Shown piece by piece: positions 8,357-16,529 of a stretch of DNA of 64,000 nucleotides. This stretch comes from Alistipes sp. UBA934. Lineage in GTDB: Bacteria > Bacteroidota > Bacteroidia > Bacteroidales > Rikenellaceae. The position numbers and the translations under genes were made by a program. A model generated the notes under the pieces. It ran no database searches. It was given only the letters and a program-made list of their open reading frames with translations, and was not told the origin of the DNA. The first letter of the stretch is position 1; the number at the start of each line of letters is the position of its first letter. The stretch spans positions 203,696 to 267,695 of the forward strand of contig DBDK01000008.1 in assembly GCA_002293535.1 (NCBI GenBank), given 5' to 3'.

Positions 8357-9622
8357 TCACTTATTAAAGAGTCTCAGCAGATACATCAGCATCATAATCA
8401 GGCCGAGTATCGACGTTACAACTCCTATGACTCCCCGCCAGTTGATGTTCTTCTTCTGTGAAGACTTTTTTTCCTTCGGTTTTTTTTCTTTCTTCCCCGG
8501 TTTCTTTTCCTCTATATCTATCGTGGTTGCAGCATATTGCCAGGGCAAAATAGTATTCCCTATCCGTACGATGTCATCTTTTTTGAGCTGGACCTCTTGC
8601 ACAATCCTCTTACCATTAACATAGGTTCCGTTCTTGGATCCGAGGTCTCTCAAAAAAATATTCCCCAGATCGTCATAAAACAACTCCAAATGCTGGCGCC
8701 CGACGTATCCGTCGTCGATCACAATTGTATTTCCGGGATCACGCCCCACGGTAATGGTCTTCATATTGCGAATCGGGTTTTTCTTATTCTTAATTTGTTT
8801 CTCTGTAATTTTCATTAAATCCGCCTTGAACTCCTCGCAAGACTGATAGCGATCCGCACCCTTCTTCTGCAGGGCGCGCTCTATGATCGGCTGAAATACC
8901 GGATTTGCCGTATTGTGGTATTGATTGACAGAGGGCGTGGGTGTGTTACAGATTTTATCGAAAATCTCGGTGTGTCCTTCTCCAAAAAAAGGCAACTTAC
9001 CGGTAAGCATATTGAAAAGCGTAACTCCCAAAGCAAATATGTCGGTGTAAAACCCAAGCTCCTTTTGGTTGATCTGCTCAGGAGCCATAAACGCCGGACT
9101 TCCACACTTCTTCAGGTTGTTGCCCTTGTCGTTGATCTTCGCAGAGATGCCCATATCGAGTATCTTGATATTGTCATCCCTGAGTACCATCATATTACCG
9201 GGTTTGATGTCCAGGTGCAACAGCCCGTTCTGATGGAGAGACGAGATCGCATCCAATATTCGGCAAAACATCGGCACCAACATCTCCTCAGGCATCGGCC
9301 CTGTAACGGTATCAAGATAGTTATCCAGCGGAGTACCGTCGATAAACTCCATAACCAAGTAGAGATCGTCATTGTGTTCCACGAAATCCACCAACTCGAC
9401 AATGTTTTTATTCTCCCGCGAAATTCGTGAAAGAGCCAAATAATGGTTCGCCTCCTCTCGAAAGCGTTGTACGATAAAGTCGTCCTTTGCACGATTCGGA
9501 AATAGTGCCTTGATCGCCACTTCGCGCCCACTACGAAGATCCACACCACGATATACCGCAGCCGTCCCGCCCGATTGTATCAGACTGTCGATGTGGTAAT
9601 ATGGTATTTGCGGAAATCTCAT
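8357..9622 (-). CDS. Ser/Thr protein kinase with FHA domain and C-terminal membrane anchor
   Basis: A 421-residue protein. The kinase domain (about 8-272) has a loose glycine loop (QSGGTAAVYRG, 16-26), Lys38 in VAIKAL, HLDIKPGN (136-143; HRD has become HLD, so a non-RD kinase), DMG at 156-158 in place of DFG, and APE at 180-182. An FHA domain follows (about 288-362: GRDPGN, GRQHLEL, GSKNGTYVNG), then a Lys-rich linker and one C-terminal hydrophobic helix (about 396-417). The tail-anchored layout puts both domains in the cytoplasm. It is probably active, since the catalytic Lys and Asp are kept, but need not be controlled by activation-loop phosphorylation. The start overlaps the upstream stop by 4 bases. 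Confidence 0.88.
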   Translation of the reverse strand: MRFPQIPYYHIDSLIQSGGTAAVYRGVDLRSGREVAIKALFPNRAKDDFIVQRFREEANHYLALSRISRENKNIVELVDFVEHNDDLYLVMEFIDGTPLDNYLDTVTGPMPEEMLVPMFCRILDAISSLHQNGLLHLDIKPGNMMVLRDDNIKILDMGISAKINDKGNNLKKCGSPAFMAPEQINQKELGFYTDIFALGVTLFNMLTGKLPFFGEGHTEIFDKICNTPTPSVNQYHNTANPVFQPIIERALQKKGADRYQSCEEFKADLMKITEKQIKNKKNPIRNMKTITVGRDPGNTIVIDDGYVGRQHLELFYDDLGNIFLRDLGSKNGTYVNGKRIVQEVQLKKDDIVRIGNTILPWQYAATTIDIEEKKPGKKEKKPKEKKSSQKKNINWRGVIGVVTSILGLIMMLMYLLRLFNK

Positions 9623-10332
9623 TTAACAGGGGCGGAGTGGTTTCTCCTAATTATTTCAGGTTTCAATATCTTCGATACCTGCTCTATTTCCGTCGGCTGA
9701 GATGCATTTTTGAGCGCATTTTGCCATTCCCTAAGCGCTTCTCCGTTGTCAATAGAATCTATCTCCACATTGTCAGAGTTATAGACTACAACTCTACAAG
9801 AAACACCCTCCCTCTTGTTCTCGTCGTAATACTTCTTCGCTAAATCCAAACATCTGTCGCGGGACGTGAAATTAGATCGCATCTGCTCCACAGAGCCAAT
9901 ATAAAACTTATAGTAGTGATCGAGATTTCTCACAACGACGTTTTCGCCACCTATTCGGGAGCCATTATTGTTGCAGGGGTAAAGCTCCATTCGCAGTACT
10001 TCGGGGGAACAATCGGGAAGTACGGGTTCCGATCTGTACAAAGTCCTTATTCCATTTTCGATAAGTATCCATTTTATGTTCTGGACAGGTCTGGTCTCCT
10101 CGCCCCAGGGTCTTGTCAGCTCGATAACATAGTTGGCATCTCTACCCGAATATTGCTGAACCAGTTTTCGCTCAGCAGCATCCTGCTCATTCGAAAGGCT
10201 GAACGTGTTACCATAAACGGTGGCGTTACCGGGATAAATCTCCCTGACTCTGATCGAAAAAGCCCCGCCCTGTGCCTGTGCCTGAGTGCAGAACAAGACA
10301 ACTGCAACAATACCTAATAAGTATCCCTTCAT
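9619..10332 (-). CDS. Exported protein of unknown function in the type VII-like operon
   Basis: A 237-residue protein with a signal peptide (about 1-20, ending TQAQAQ) and no family I recognise. A beta-rich middle (about 25-145) is followed by a helical region with the segment YYKFYIGSVEQM and a paired-cysteine stretch (CLDLAKKYY to VSCRVVVY, Cys about 160 and 177) that could form a periplasmic disulphide. The C-terminus is polar and helical. It lies between PP2C and the FHA-kinase, overlapping the latter by 4 bases. Its conservation inside a signalling/secretion operon suggests a periplasmic structural or sensing role, but this is position-based inference only. Confidence 0.65.
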   Translation of the reverse strand: MKGYLLGIVAVVLFCTQAQAQGGAFSIRVREIYPGNATVYGNTFSLSNEQDAAERKLVQQYSGRDANYVIELTRPWGEETRPVQNIKWILIENGIRTLYRSEPVLPDCSPEVLRMELYPCNNNGSRIGGENVVVRNLDHYYKFYIGSVEQMRSNFTSRDRCLDLAKKYYDENKREGVSCRVVVYNSDNVEIDSIDNGEALREWQNALKNASQPTEIEQVSKILKPEIIRRNHSAPVK

Positions 10333-10341
10333 AGCCTATGG

Positions 10342-11490
10342 TTATTTTGGTGTTCCGTCCTTATTGTAGCGCGTAACCTTAATGATTCCGAAGGTATTGT
10401 CAGAATTGAGGAAGATAGAACCTGTGGAATAAGAATCATCGGAATATACGATCATTCCGATAAACTCCCTACCCTGACGAGGTCTCTCTTTTGCATACAC
10501 AACATATCCTCTGTCATCCCGACCTACCATTTGATAGCCCAATTCGGCAACAAGTTTCTCCCAAGCTTTTTGTTCTATCACGATCTCCGGCATAGGCGCA
10601 GGCACAGGGGTCCGTTTTTCTTCCTGAGAATTCAACACATAACCAGTTATTGCAAAAGCCAGCAAAACTGCCGCGATGATTATAAGCAAGGTCCATCCCC
10701 CGTTTCGCCTTTTTCCGGAACGAGGACTGTTGCTGATGGAGATTAATTGCAAAGTTATATTATCCACTCCTCCTGCCTGCTTTGCAAAAGCGACCATATT
10801 TTCGCCCTTCTCCTGTAGCGGGGTCTTCTGCTGAAGAATATGCTGGAGAATCTCGTCGCTGACCATTCCGGAAAGACCATCGCTACACAGCAAAAGCACA
10901 TCCCCTTTTGCAGGCAGAGCAGGTGTAGAGCAAACCTCAGGCAGAACATCCTGTTTTATACCGAGAGTTCTAAGAATGCGATTTTTGTTGGGATGATTTT
11001 CAGCCTCCGCCTCGGAGATCAACCCCTGATCGACAAGTCCCTGAACCACGGAGTGGTCTTTAGTGAGACGGTACAGTTTTCTTTGACTATTGTTATATAG
11101 ATAGATACGGCTGTCCCCTACGTGGGCATACCAAACCTTGTCGTCGCGCATCAAAACCACACAAGCTGTGGTACCCATACCCTGAAATTCGGGGTTTTCG
11201 GCAGCGGCTTTCATAATCTGCCGATTTGCGTATAGCAGAGCATCGTTCAAAGCCTGATGGAGAAGAACATACTTCTCTTTGTTGAAAAAATTCACGATGC
11301 TGGTTACGGCGATGGTCGAAGCTTTGGCTCCCCCGACGTGGCCACCCATACCGTCACACACCACAAACAAGAACCCATTGGGAGTTTCGGTCGCAAAACA
11401 ATTATCCTCGTTAGCTTTTCTGACAAGCCCAACATCGGTTATCGAGACAACATCTCTATCGAAATCTATAAGTTTCATCTGGCCGGCCAT
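10342..11490 (-). CDS. PP2C-type protein phosphatase with membrane anchor
   Basis: A 382-residue PPM-family phosphatase. The catalytic domain (about 10-255) shows the standard motifs: NEDN (27-30), DGMGGH (46-51), GDSR (125-128), SDG (203-205) and GVDN (241-244), supplying the metal-binding aspartates. After a basic stretch (GKRRNGG) comes a single transmembrane helix (about 266-286) and a 95-residue domain, probably periplasmic. It should reverse the action of the two kinases in the same operon. The start overlaps the upstream vWA/FHA gene by one base. The kinase-phosphatase-FHA trio parallels the PpkA/PppA/Fha control circuit of type VI systems, but no type VI structural gene is present. 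Confidence 0.9.
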   Translation of the reverse strand: MAGQMKLIDFDRDVVSITDVGLVRKANEDNCFATETPNGFLFVVCDGMGGHVGGAKASTIAVTSIVNFFNKEKYVLLHQALNDALLYANRQIMKAAAENPEFQGMGTTACVVLMRDDKVWYAHVGDSRIYLYNNSQRKLYRLTKDHSVVQGLVDQGLISEAEAENHPNKNRILRTLGIKQDVLPEVCSTPALPAKGDVLLLCSDGLSGMVSDEILQHILQQKTPLQEKGENMVAFAKQAGGVDNITLQLISISNSPRSGKRRNGGWTLLIIIAAVLLAFAITGYVLNSQEEKRTPVPAPMPEIVIEQKAWEKLVAELGYQMVGRDDRGYVVYAKERPRQGREFIGMIVYSDDSYSTGSIFLNSDNTFGIIKVTRYNKDGTPK

Positions 11491-13229
11491 TATAAATAGA
11501 ACTTAATTGACACCTCTCCCAGACCGATCACATCCCCGTTTTTGAGTGTCGCACTATCGACATAATTACCATTTACGACTATACCGTTGGAAGATTTCAA
11601 ATCAACAATGTCGAAATCAGAACCATCGAAAACAACTTGTGCGTGATGCTGGCTTACCGTCGGGTTGGGGATCACCATATCGTTGTCCTCAGCCCTTCCT
11701 ATCGTGTGGGTCGCACTCGCAATATTATGAGTGATCCCCTGGTCCGCGACAATAAGGCGAGGAGAGAGATTTTTCGTGTGCATCAATCGGGTCAGTCGCT
11801 CTTCCTGTTCTACCTTCTTGGTCTGTTTTTTCTCTTTCTCCAGCAACTCCATCTGTTTTTTGAGTTCCTGTTGTGTTGTGTTGAGACGATTTTTAAGATG
11901 GGCCTGTTCCACCATTTGTTGAGATTCCCGTCTCTGCTTCTCCTCTTTTTTCGTCCTATTCGACTCAATAAGTTTTCGGAAAAACCGGATACCGAATATC
12001 GTTCCCAAAGTAACCACGGCAATCAACAAGACTAACAAAACGATAGCCCAAACGAGGTGCTCTTTAGCCCACACCCAAAGTGAAAACTTCGGCACATTGT
12101 ATGGCACTATCGAATAGTCCGTGCCGTGCGAGTTCAGCACCAACGGGTATTGCTTTCCGTCTCTTTTTAGTTTTGAGGTAAATGTTACCGTATAATCCCG
12201 CCCATAATGGAGACTGGGTAACTCCTTGAAATACTGCAAAAGTTCCTCCCCTGCGCCATCGACATCCTTACCAGAGATTACTTTGCCATAGGTCTCCCTG
12301 GCCAACTGATAGGCAAGAGCACCATCGCTATCTGAACTTGGAACAACAACGAAGCAGATCGGAACCCTGTTTTGCAAAGATTCGATAACGATGGGCGACA
12401 TCTCAACACCGGAAGCGAGCTTATTGCGCCCGGCAGTTATCACGACGATTGCCCGCGCATTGCTTTTAGGTTCCCTGATAATCAGATCCAACCCCTCTTT
12501 TATGGCAGGCAGCAAATCGGTCTCGGCAGATGGCCGTGTCTGCGTATCGTGCTTGTTGTCCAAAAAAAAGGCATCGATGTTTGCCCTGTCCGAAGTAAAT
12601 GACGAAAGTCTCGATCTGAAAATTTCACCCTCAACCTGCAATCTATTGAAAGTAGCTATGTAGAAAGTCGATATCGTATCGGAAGCCAAATCTTCATTGA
12701 GGAGACCGTATAACAACCTACCGGTGAATTCAAACTGATCTCTGTATCGTGCATTTATTCCGGGACGGTCTTCCCATAAAAACAGGATCGTCTTGTTTGT
12801 TTCGGGTACCGAATCGCTGGCTATGTTTTCGAGCGTGAAATCAACCGCCTGGCCATTCTCTTTAAGGGTCAGTAGTGTCGGTTGGAGCGGGTCAGGATTG
12901 TACTCATTCCACTGGAAAGACACTTGCGGAAAATTTTCGGCATTAACAACAGACTTCTGACTGCCTTGTTGTCCATAGGCGGGTATGCTAAGAAAAACCA
13001 ACAATATGATCGACAAAAGGGATTTGATCACCTTCTCGCTCTGCGCGAATTCATTTGCAGTGCGCTCCATAGTGTCTCGGAAAGAGTCGTGCTCATTGCG
13101 AATTTTCGAGACGTGCCCGTCGAAAAAATTTCGCTTCACATCATCGTTCCACTCACCATCCACTCTGGAGAGATAATTCTTCTCCAAAATCGACCTGCTC
13201 TCTTCCAATTCCGAAATCTTGGCTTTCAT
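11490..13229 (-). CDS. WXG-like / vWA-like / coiled-coil / FHA membrane protein
   Basis: A 579-residue protein with an unusual layout. Residues 1-66 form a charged helical hairpin with the signature EWNDDVKRNF (W27), matching the W-x-D-x-V-x3-F pattern of the neighbouring WXG100-like proteins. A hydrophobic helix (about 68-86) follows, then a vWA-like domain (about 145-335) whose MIDAS start is degenerate (LFLWEDRPG, not DxSxS). A second membrane helix (about 392-416), a coiled coil (about 420-480) and a C-terminal FHA domain (about 505-579: GRAEDN, SQHHAQV, SSNGIVVNG) complete it. Predicted topology: WXG-like and FHA parts cytoplasmic, vWA-like part periplasmic. The start at 13229 is 8 bases after the upstream stop, supporting the full-length reading. 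It could couple motor, substrates and envelope. Confidence 0.8.
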   Translation of the reverse strand: MKAKISELEESRSILEKNYLSRVDGEWNDDVKRNFFDGHVSKIRNEHDSFRDTMERTANEFAQSEKVIKSLLSIILLVFLSIPAYGQQGSQKSVVNAENFPQVSFQWNEYNPDPLQPTLLTLKENGQAVDFTLENIASDSVPETNKTILFLWEDRPGINARYRDQFEFTGRLLYGLLNEDLASDTISTFYIATFNRLQVEGEIFRSRLSSFTSDRANIDAFFLDNKHDTQTRPSAETDLLPAIKEGLDLIIREPKSNARAIVVITAGRNKLASGVEMSPIVIESLQNRVPICFVVVPSSDSDGALAYQLARETYGKVISGKDVDGAGEELLQYFKELPSLHYGRDYTVTFTSKLKRDGKQYPLVLNSHGTDYSIVPYNVPKFSLWVWAKEHLVWAIVLLVLLIAVVTLGTIFGIRFFRKLIESNRTKKEEKQRRESQQMVEQAHLKNRLNTTQQELKKQMELLEKEKKQTKKVEQEERLTRLMHTKNLSPRLIVADQGITHNIASATHTIGRAEDNDMVIPNPTVSQHHAQVVFDGSDFDIVDLKSSNGIVVNGNYVDSATLKNGDVIGLGEVSIKFYL

Positions 13230-13237
13230 AAACTATC

Positions 13238-15121
13238 TCATTTTTTTGACATAACACCCACAACTCCCGCTTGCCTCAATGCATTTGCGAAATTTTCAAT
13301 ATTCTGGCTCTCCGGCACAGGATTCTCGGAGATACCGTTGATCTTGAAACTATTTTCAAAAGTCTTATCACTAACAATATCGCTGTATCCGAATGTCTCA
13401 GAACCTATGGATACTGAATACTTGCTCTCAAAGTAACTAATAACATCGTCAATTCCGTGATTGCCTTTCGAATCAATTTCGCTATATCCTAACCTAAGGA
13501 AATAGTTGCCTGTTTCCTTATCTTTACTCATTCTTCTTGCTGTGTCTCTTTCGTGGGCTTCGATAATATCTTTGGTAAAATTAACATCTGATTTATTTAA
13601 ATTACGCCCCAAGGTCTCACTGGAAAGGTGGTCTGCGATCTCGTTCACTATGTCTTGGCCTTTAATGAGCTCCTCGTTAGGATCGTGATAGGCAATAATT
13701 CTGTGATTTGTTATTTCCGATTCTAATCCCAACTCTTTTACCGTCCTATGTGTTAATTCAGCTTGATTGTATGTAAACGCTTGGCATCCCGACTCTAAAC
13801 TTGCAACAGAGGCCAGCCCACCGCCCAAAGAGTGCCCAACCGTTGTAAAGTTATAGCCATTCTTATCTCTCAAATCTGCCATAATTCTCCCGAGACCTTG
13901 GGCATTTATATATTGTTTATTCGGAAAACCAAGTCCTTGCGCCACATTTGTCCATATCCAGTCTTTTGAATCATTCAAATCAATCCGACCTGTAACTATA
14001 CCTGTGCCCAGTGATACAGGATTTACAAAATCAAAGAGCTTAAATTCGGATTTTGGCGCATCAGATCCTTTAAATGCCAAGATATACTCTCCCGTAGAAT
14101 CGTTCTTATAAAGTTGAGCATAAAAGCCGCTGCCATCAGTGTTGAATTCATTGATTTTTAAAATAAGTTCATTCAGGTTTGGATCGTCAGTAGTGGAAAC
14201 AACACTCCATTCCGCTTCCGGAAGCGTAGTTTCTGGTTTATAGACATGTCCTGCCAGAACTGCATATTCATATTGATTTTTAGATTCTTTCTCCTCTTCT
14301 AATCTATTTCTATACTGTTTTTTTGCCTCTCCTTCGACTCCTTGACATAGCTCGTTATACCTCTCAATGTACTGTTCTCTCTGAGGAGAGGGCATTAAAA
14401 GAATTGCTGCTTTAGTGAAGCCAAATTTTTCGTAAAACGCGTTGTCGATAAACGATTCATCCAGAGCCATTGAATTGTTTGCCGTCCCTCTACGCATCAA
14501 ATAAGCCCCAAGCATAGCTGTTGCAATTCCGGCAACTGCCAACTCGGTAAAGCCTGATGGCAATACCTCATCGTCTCCGACATTAGCATCCGAAATACTA
14601 TCTTGAGCAGGAGGTGCAGCAACGACTCCAGGCGATGCAAGAGTTCCAGCACCAATCGAGCCCACGTTTACCGCAGGCTCATCGGAAGCCGAGTAATCGG
14701 ACAACAGACCTATTACCCGGTTCAATTCGGGCATAGAGCTACGCTCGATCTCGCACAGAGAGTTAGAATACTTATTCTCCAACTGCTCGTATAAACTACG
14801 ACTCGCACGAAGTCCCTGAATTTCAGATTTATAACGAGAATAGCGAACCTGAGCATCGTGATAAGCCCGCTCGTAATAAACACACGAACGTCTCGAATCA
14901 GGAGGATCGAGTGACCTGGCCCATTCACACGACCTCAACTGATTCTCGGCCGCCTCTAATCTCCTACGGAACTGGCTGTCATAACCCTCCAACTCCTTAA
15001 GCTTTCGGGACAGCAAGACAGCAAAACCCTCGGCCGCCTCCCTGCCCTGTCTGCAATACGACCCTAATGCCCTCTTCAAATCTTCGAGAGAGGATATACT
15101 GGCAACATTTGAAAGTGACAT
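13238..15121 (-). CDS. Putative effector: helical N-terminus plus class-3-lipase-like domain
   Basis: A 627-residue protein. Residues 1-145 are long charged helices reminiscent of LXG/WXG-type delivery domains (the segment SLEDLKRALGSYCRQ is typical of such starts). A low-complexity Ala/Gly linker and a hydrophobic segment (about 188-208) follow. The rest resembles class 3 lipases: LAGHVYK (289-295), AFKGSD (349-354) and the nucleophile elbow GHSLGGG (429-435, Ser431), with a plausible Asp/His in AYHDPNEE and EIADHL. It is probably a phospholipase-type toxin or secreted enzyme. Sampled rows of the first 220 codons are about 50-60% G+C and of the catalytic part about 33-43%, the mosaic expected of swapped toxin modules. 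No obvious immunity gene follows. Confidence 0.75.
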   Translation of the reverse strand: MSLSNVASISSLEDLKRALGSYCRQGREAAEGFAVLLSRKLKELEGYDSQFRRRLEAAENQLRSCEWARSLDPPDSRRSCVYYERAYHDAQVRYSRYKSEIQGLRASRSLYEQLENKYSNSLCEIERSSMPELNRVIGLLSDYSASDEPAVNVGSIGAGTLASPGVVAAPPAQDSISDANVGDDEVLPSGFTELAVAGIATAMLGAYLMRRGTANNSMALDESFIDNAFYEKFGFTKAAILLMPSPQREQYIERYNELCQGVEGEAKKQYRNRLEEEKESKNQYEYAVLAGHVYKPETTLPEAEWSVVSTTDDPNLNELILKINEFNTDGSGFYAQLYKNDSTGEYILAFKGSDAPKSEFKLFDFVNPVSLGTGIVTGRIDLNDSKDWIWTNVAQGLGFPNKQYINAQGLGRIMADLRDKNGYNFTTVGHSLGGGLASVASLESGCQAFTYNQAELTHRTVKELGLESEITNHRIIAYHDPNEELIKGQDIVNEIADHLSSETLGRNLNKSDVNFTKDIIEAHERDTARRMSKDKETGNYFLRLGYSEIDSKGNHGIDDVISYFESKYSVSIGSETFGYSDIVSDKTFENSFKINGISENPVPESQNIENFANALRQAGVVGVMSKK

Positions 15122-15145
15122 AAGCGACCTGTATTAGTTAGATGA

Positions 15146-15412
15146 CTAATTCTGCAGCCATTCGCGAATGACAGCAGCTTCCTTATCCAAATGCTGCTGA
15201 TATCTATCCATTGCAGGGAGCAGTTTCTTTTCTATTGGTGCAAATCCTTCGTTATACCGCTGTTTGAAACGCTGCGCAACAGGGTCTTCCCAGAGGAATC
15301 CGTTCAACTGACTATCCATCGAGGTACGGATACCCTGAAATCTTTCACTCTCATTCCTTAGTGTCTGCGCAAAATCATTTAGAAGATCCGCAGTAACTTT
15401 TGTCTGTGCCAT
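15146..15412 (-). CDS. WXG100-like small protein (88 residues)
   Basis: A small all-helical protein with the length and hairpin plan of WXG100 secretion substrates (EsxA/ESAT-6-like): helix 1, a turn with tryptophan, helix 2. The turn reads GFLWEDPVAQRF, so the classic WxG is WxD. It is closely paralogous to the N-terminal 85 residues of the gene at 15739-16515: SMDSQL, a GF-W turn, EGF and LLPAMD-Y-QHLDK are shared. A canonical YxxxD/E export motif is not evident; the nearest is YQQHLD. It lies 11 bases after the 92-residue WXG-like gene, an arrangement like esxA/esxB pairs that form heterodimers. Function as substrate, chaperone or both is inferred. Confidence 0.82.
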   Translation of the reverse strand: MAQTKVTADLLNDFAQTLRNESERFQGIRTSMDSQLNGFLWEDPVAQRFKQRYNEGFAPIEKKLLPAMDRYQQHLDKEAAVIREWLQN

Positions 15413-15423
15413 AGCTGTCTGTT

Positions 15424-15702
15424 TTAGAGTTTATTACTGTGGTAGCGCATCAGTATTCCGATCTTATTGTCAAGATAAGCCTCGAATTCCTGCATCGTCT
15501 GCTCAAGGTTTTGAATGTCACTGTCGCTTTCGGCAAAGACACCTTCAAAATTTTGAGAAACGGCATCGGTCCATTCGGCCGAGGTCAATCCTCTCAATTT
15601 ACTTCCCAACTGGGTTCGGATGGTCTCGAATTCCTGCCTGTTTTTCCCCAAGGTCTGCTTGAAGCTGATCAGGTCCTCATAATTCACATTAACATCTGCC
15701 AT
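15424..15702 (-). CDS. WXG100-like small protein (92 residues)
   Basis: A second small helical-hairpin protein, more divergent from the 88-residue one. The turn reads SAEWTDAVSQNF, again W-x-D rather than W-x-G, followed by a long second helix ending EFEAYLDNKIG. Regular Leu/Phe spacing (SFKQTLGKNRQEFETIRTQL) supports an amphipathic antiparallel hairpin. It has neither signal peptide nor membrane segment, as in WXG100 proteins. Its position directly before the 88-residue gene suggests the two form a heterodimer. The assignment rests on size, fold pattern, the W-x-D-x-V-x3-F signature and the adjacent FtsK-type ATPase. Confidence 0.8.
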   Translation of the reverse strand: MADVNVNYEDLISFKQTLGKNRQEFETIRTQLGSKLRGLTSAEWTDAVSQNFEGVFAESDSDIQNLEQTMQEFEAYLDNKIGILMRYHSNKL

Positions 15703-15738
15703 AGTTTTTGTAGTTTTAAGTTTGTTTTGATTTTGTAT

Positions 15739-16515
15739 TTACAGAGGTATGTTAAGGCCCATTCTGCCCACTGCTTCATTGCGTCCACTATCTCTAATAA
15801 ATTCTAAAAATCCCTTCCATCCCTTCTCCCCAACGTAGCTTAATCCTGTTGTCCCAATTGCTTTCCATCTTTCCCTTGTACGCTCTACATCAAAGCCCCC
15901 ATACAGCGAAAATCCGGGGCCTTTTGCATTACTCTCATATTGTAAACCCCCACCAAAACTTTCCAAACCGTAATTTGTCCCCTGGGCTTTAACTTCGCCG
16001 GAAAGCATTTCATTAAATTCCGTTCCTACCAACCCGCTCCAAGCAGAATTTCCATCTAAACCGGCCGTATAGCTGGCCATTATCTCAGAATCCTCACCTG
16101 AATAATGTCCACCAACTGTTCCACTGTTAAGCATCCCGCCTTCACCATTGATTCCTGCGCTAAATGCGATACTGTTACCTTCGTCTATTTGTATGCCTTT
16201 TCTTATCGTTGCCGATGCGTTAGTATCTGAAAATGTAGCAGTTTTAGAAAATTCATTGTCATACTCACCGACAATTGCGGCCATTTTGTCCAAGTGCTGA
16301 ATATAATTATCCATTGCGGGAAGCAGCTTGGAGGTGATTGGCCGGAAACCCTCCTCATAGTCGTTCTTAAAGCGAAGGGCTATAGGATCGTCCCAAAAGA
16401 AACCCTTGAGCTGAGAGTCCATCGACAACTTGATACTATCGAATCGTTCCCGCTCCCGACTCAATGTTCGAGAAAAGTCTCTCAATAACTCCGCTGATGC
16501 TTTCGAGTATGCCAT
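15739..16515 (-). CDS. WXG100-like domain fused to a beta-rich C-terminal domain
   Basis: A 258-residue protein. The first 85 residues are a WXG100-like hairpin (turn GFFWDDPIALRF, W41), nearly colinear with the 88-residue paralogue. From about residue 92 to the end lies a glycine- and aromatic-rich, beta-strand-like region (SGTVGGHYSGEDSE, YGLESFGGGLQYES, GFSLYGGFD) ending in a Trp/Lys-containing tail. I recognise no enzyme signature. The layout resembles WXG-led effectors or polymorphic toxins, with the N-terminal domain for export and the C-terminal one for activity or surface display. It is the first WXG-like gene in transcription order, 14 bases after the coiled-coil gene. Confidence 0.75.
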   Translation of the reverse strand: MAYSKASAELLRDFSRTLSRERERFDSIKLSMDSQLKGFFWDDPIALRFKNDYEEGFRPITSKLLPAMDNYIQHLDKMAAIVGEYDNEFSKTATFSDTNASATIRKGIQIDEGNSIAFSAGINGEGGMLNSGTVGGHYSGEDSEIMASYTAGLDGNSAWSGLVGTEFNEMLSGEVKAQGTNYGLESFGGGLQYESNAKGPGFSLYGGFDVERTRERWKAIGTTGLSYVGEKGWKGFLEFIRDSGRNEAVGRMGLNIPL

Positions 16516-16529
16516 AAATCAAGACTTAA

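Noticed and set aside
6958..13229. TerY-P-type triad (vWA, PP2C, kinase) of tellurite/stress-resistance loci
   Set aside because: The three domains occur together, but the vWA-like domain is periplasmic, degenerate at MIDAS and fused to FHA, and no TerD/TerC-like genes are nearby. The WXG and FtsK genes give a better context, though a distant link cannot be excluded.
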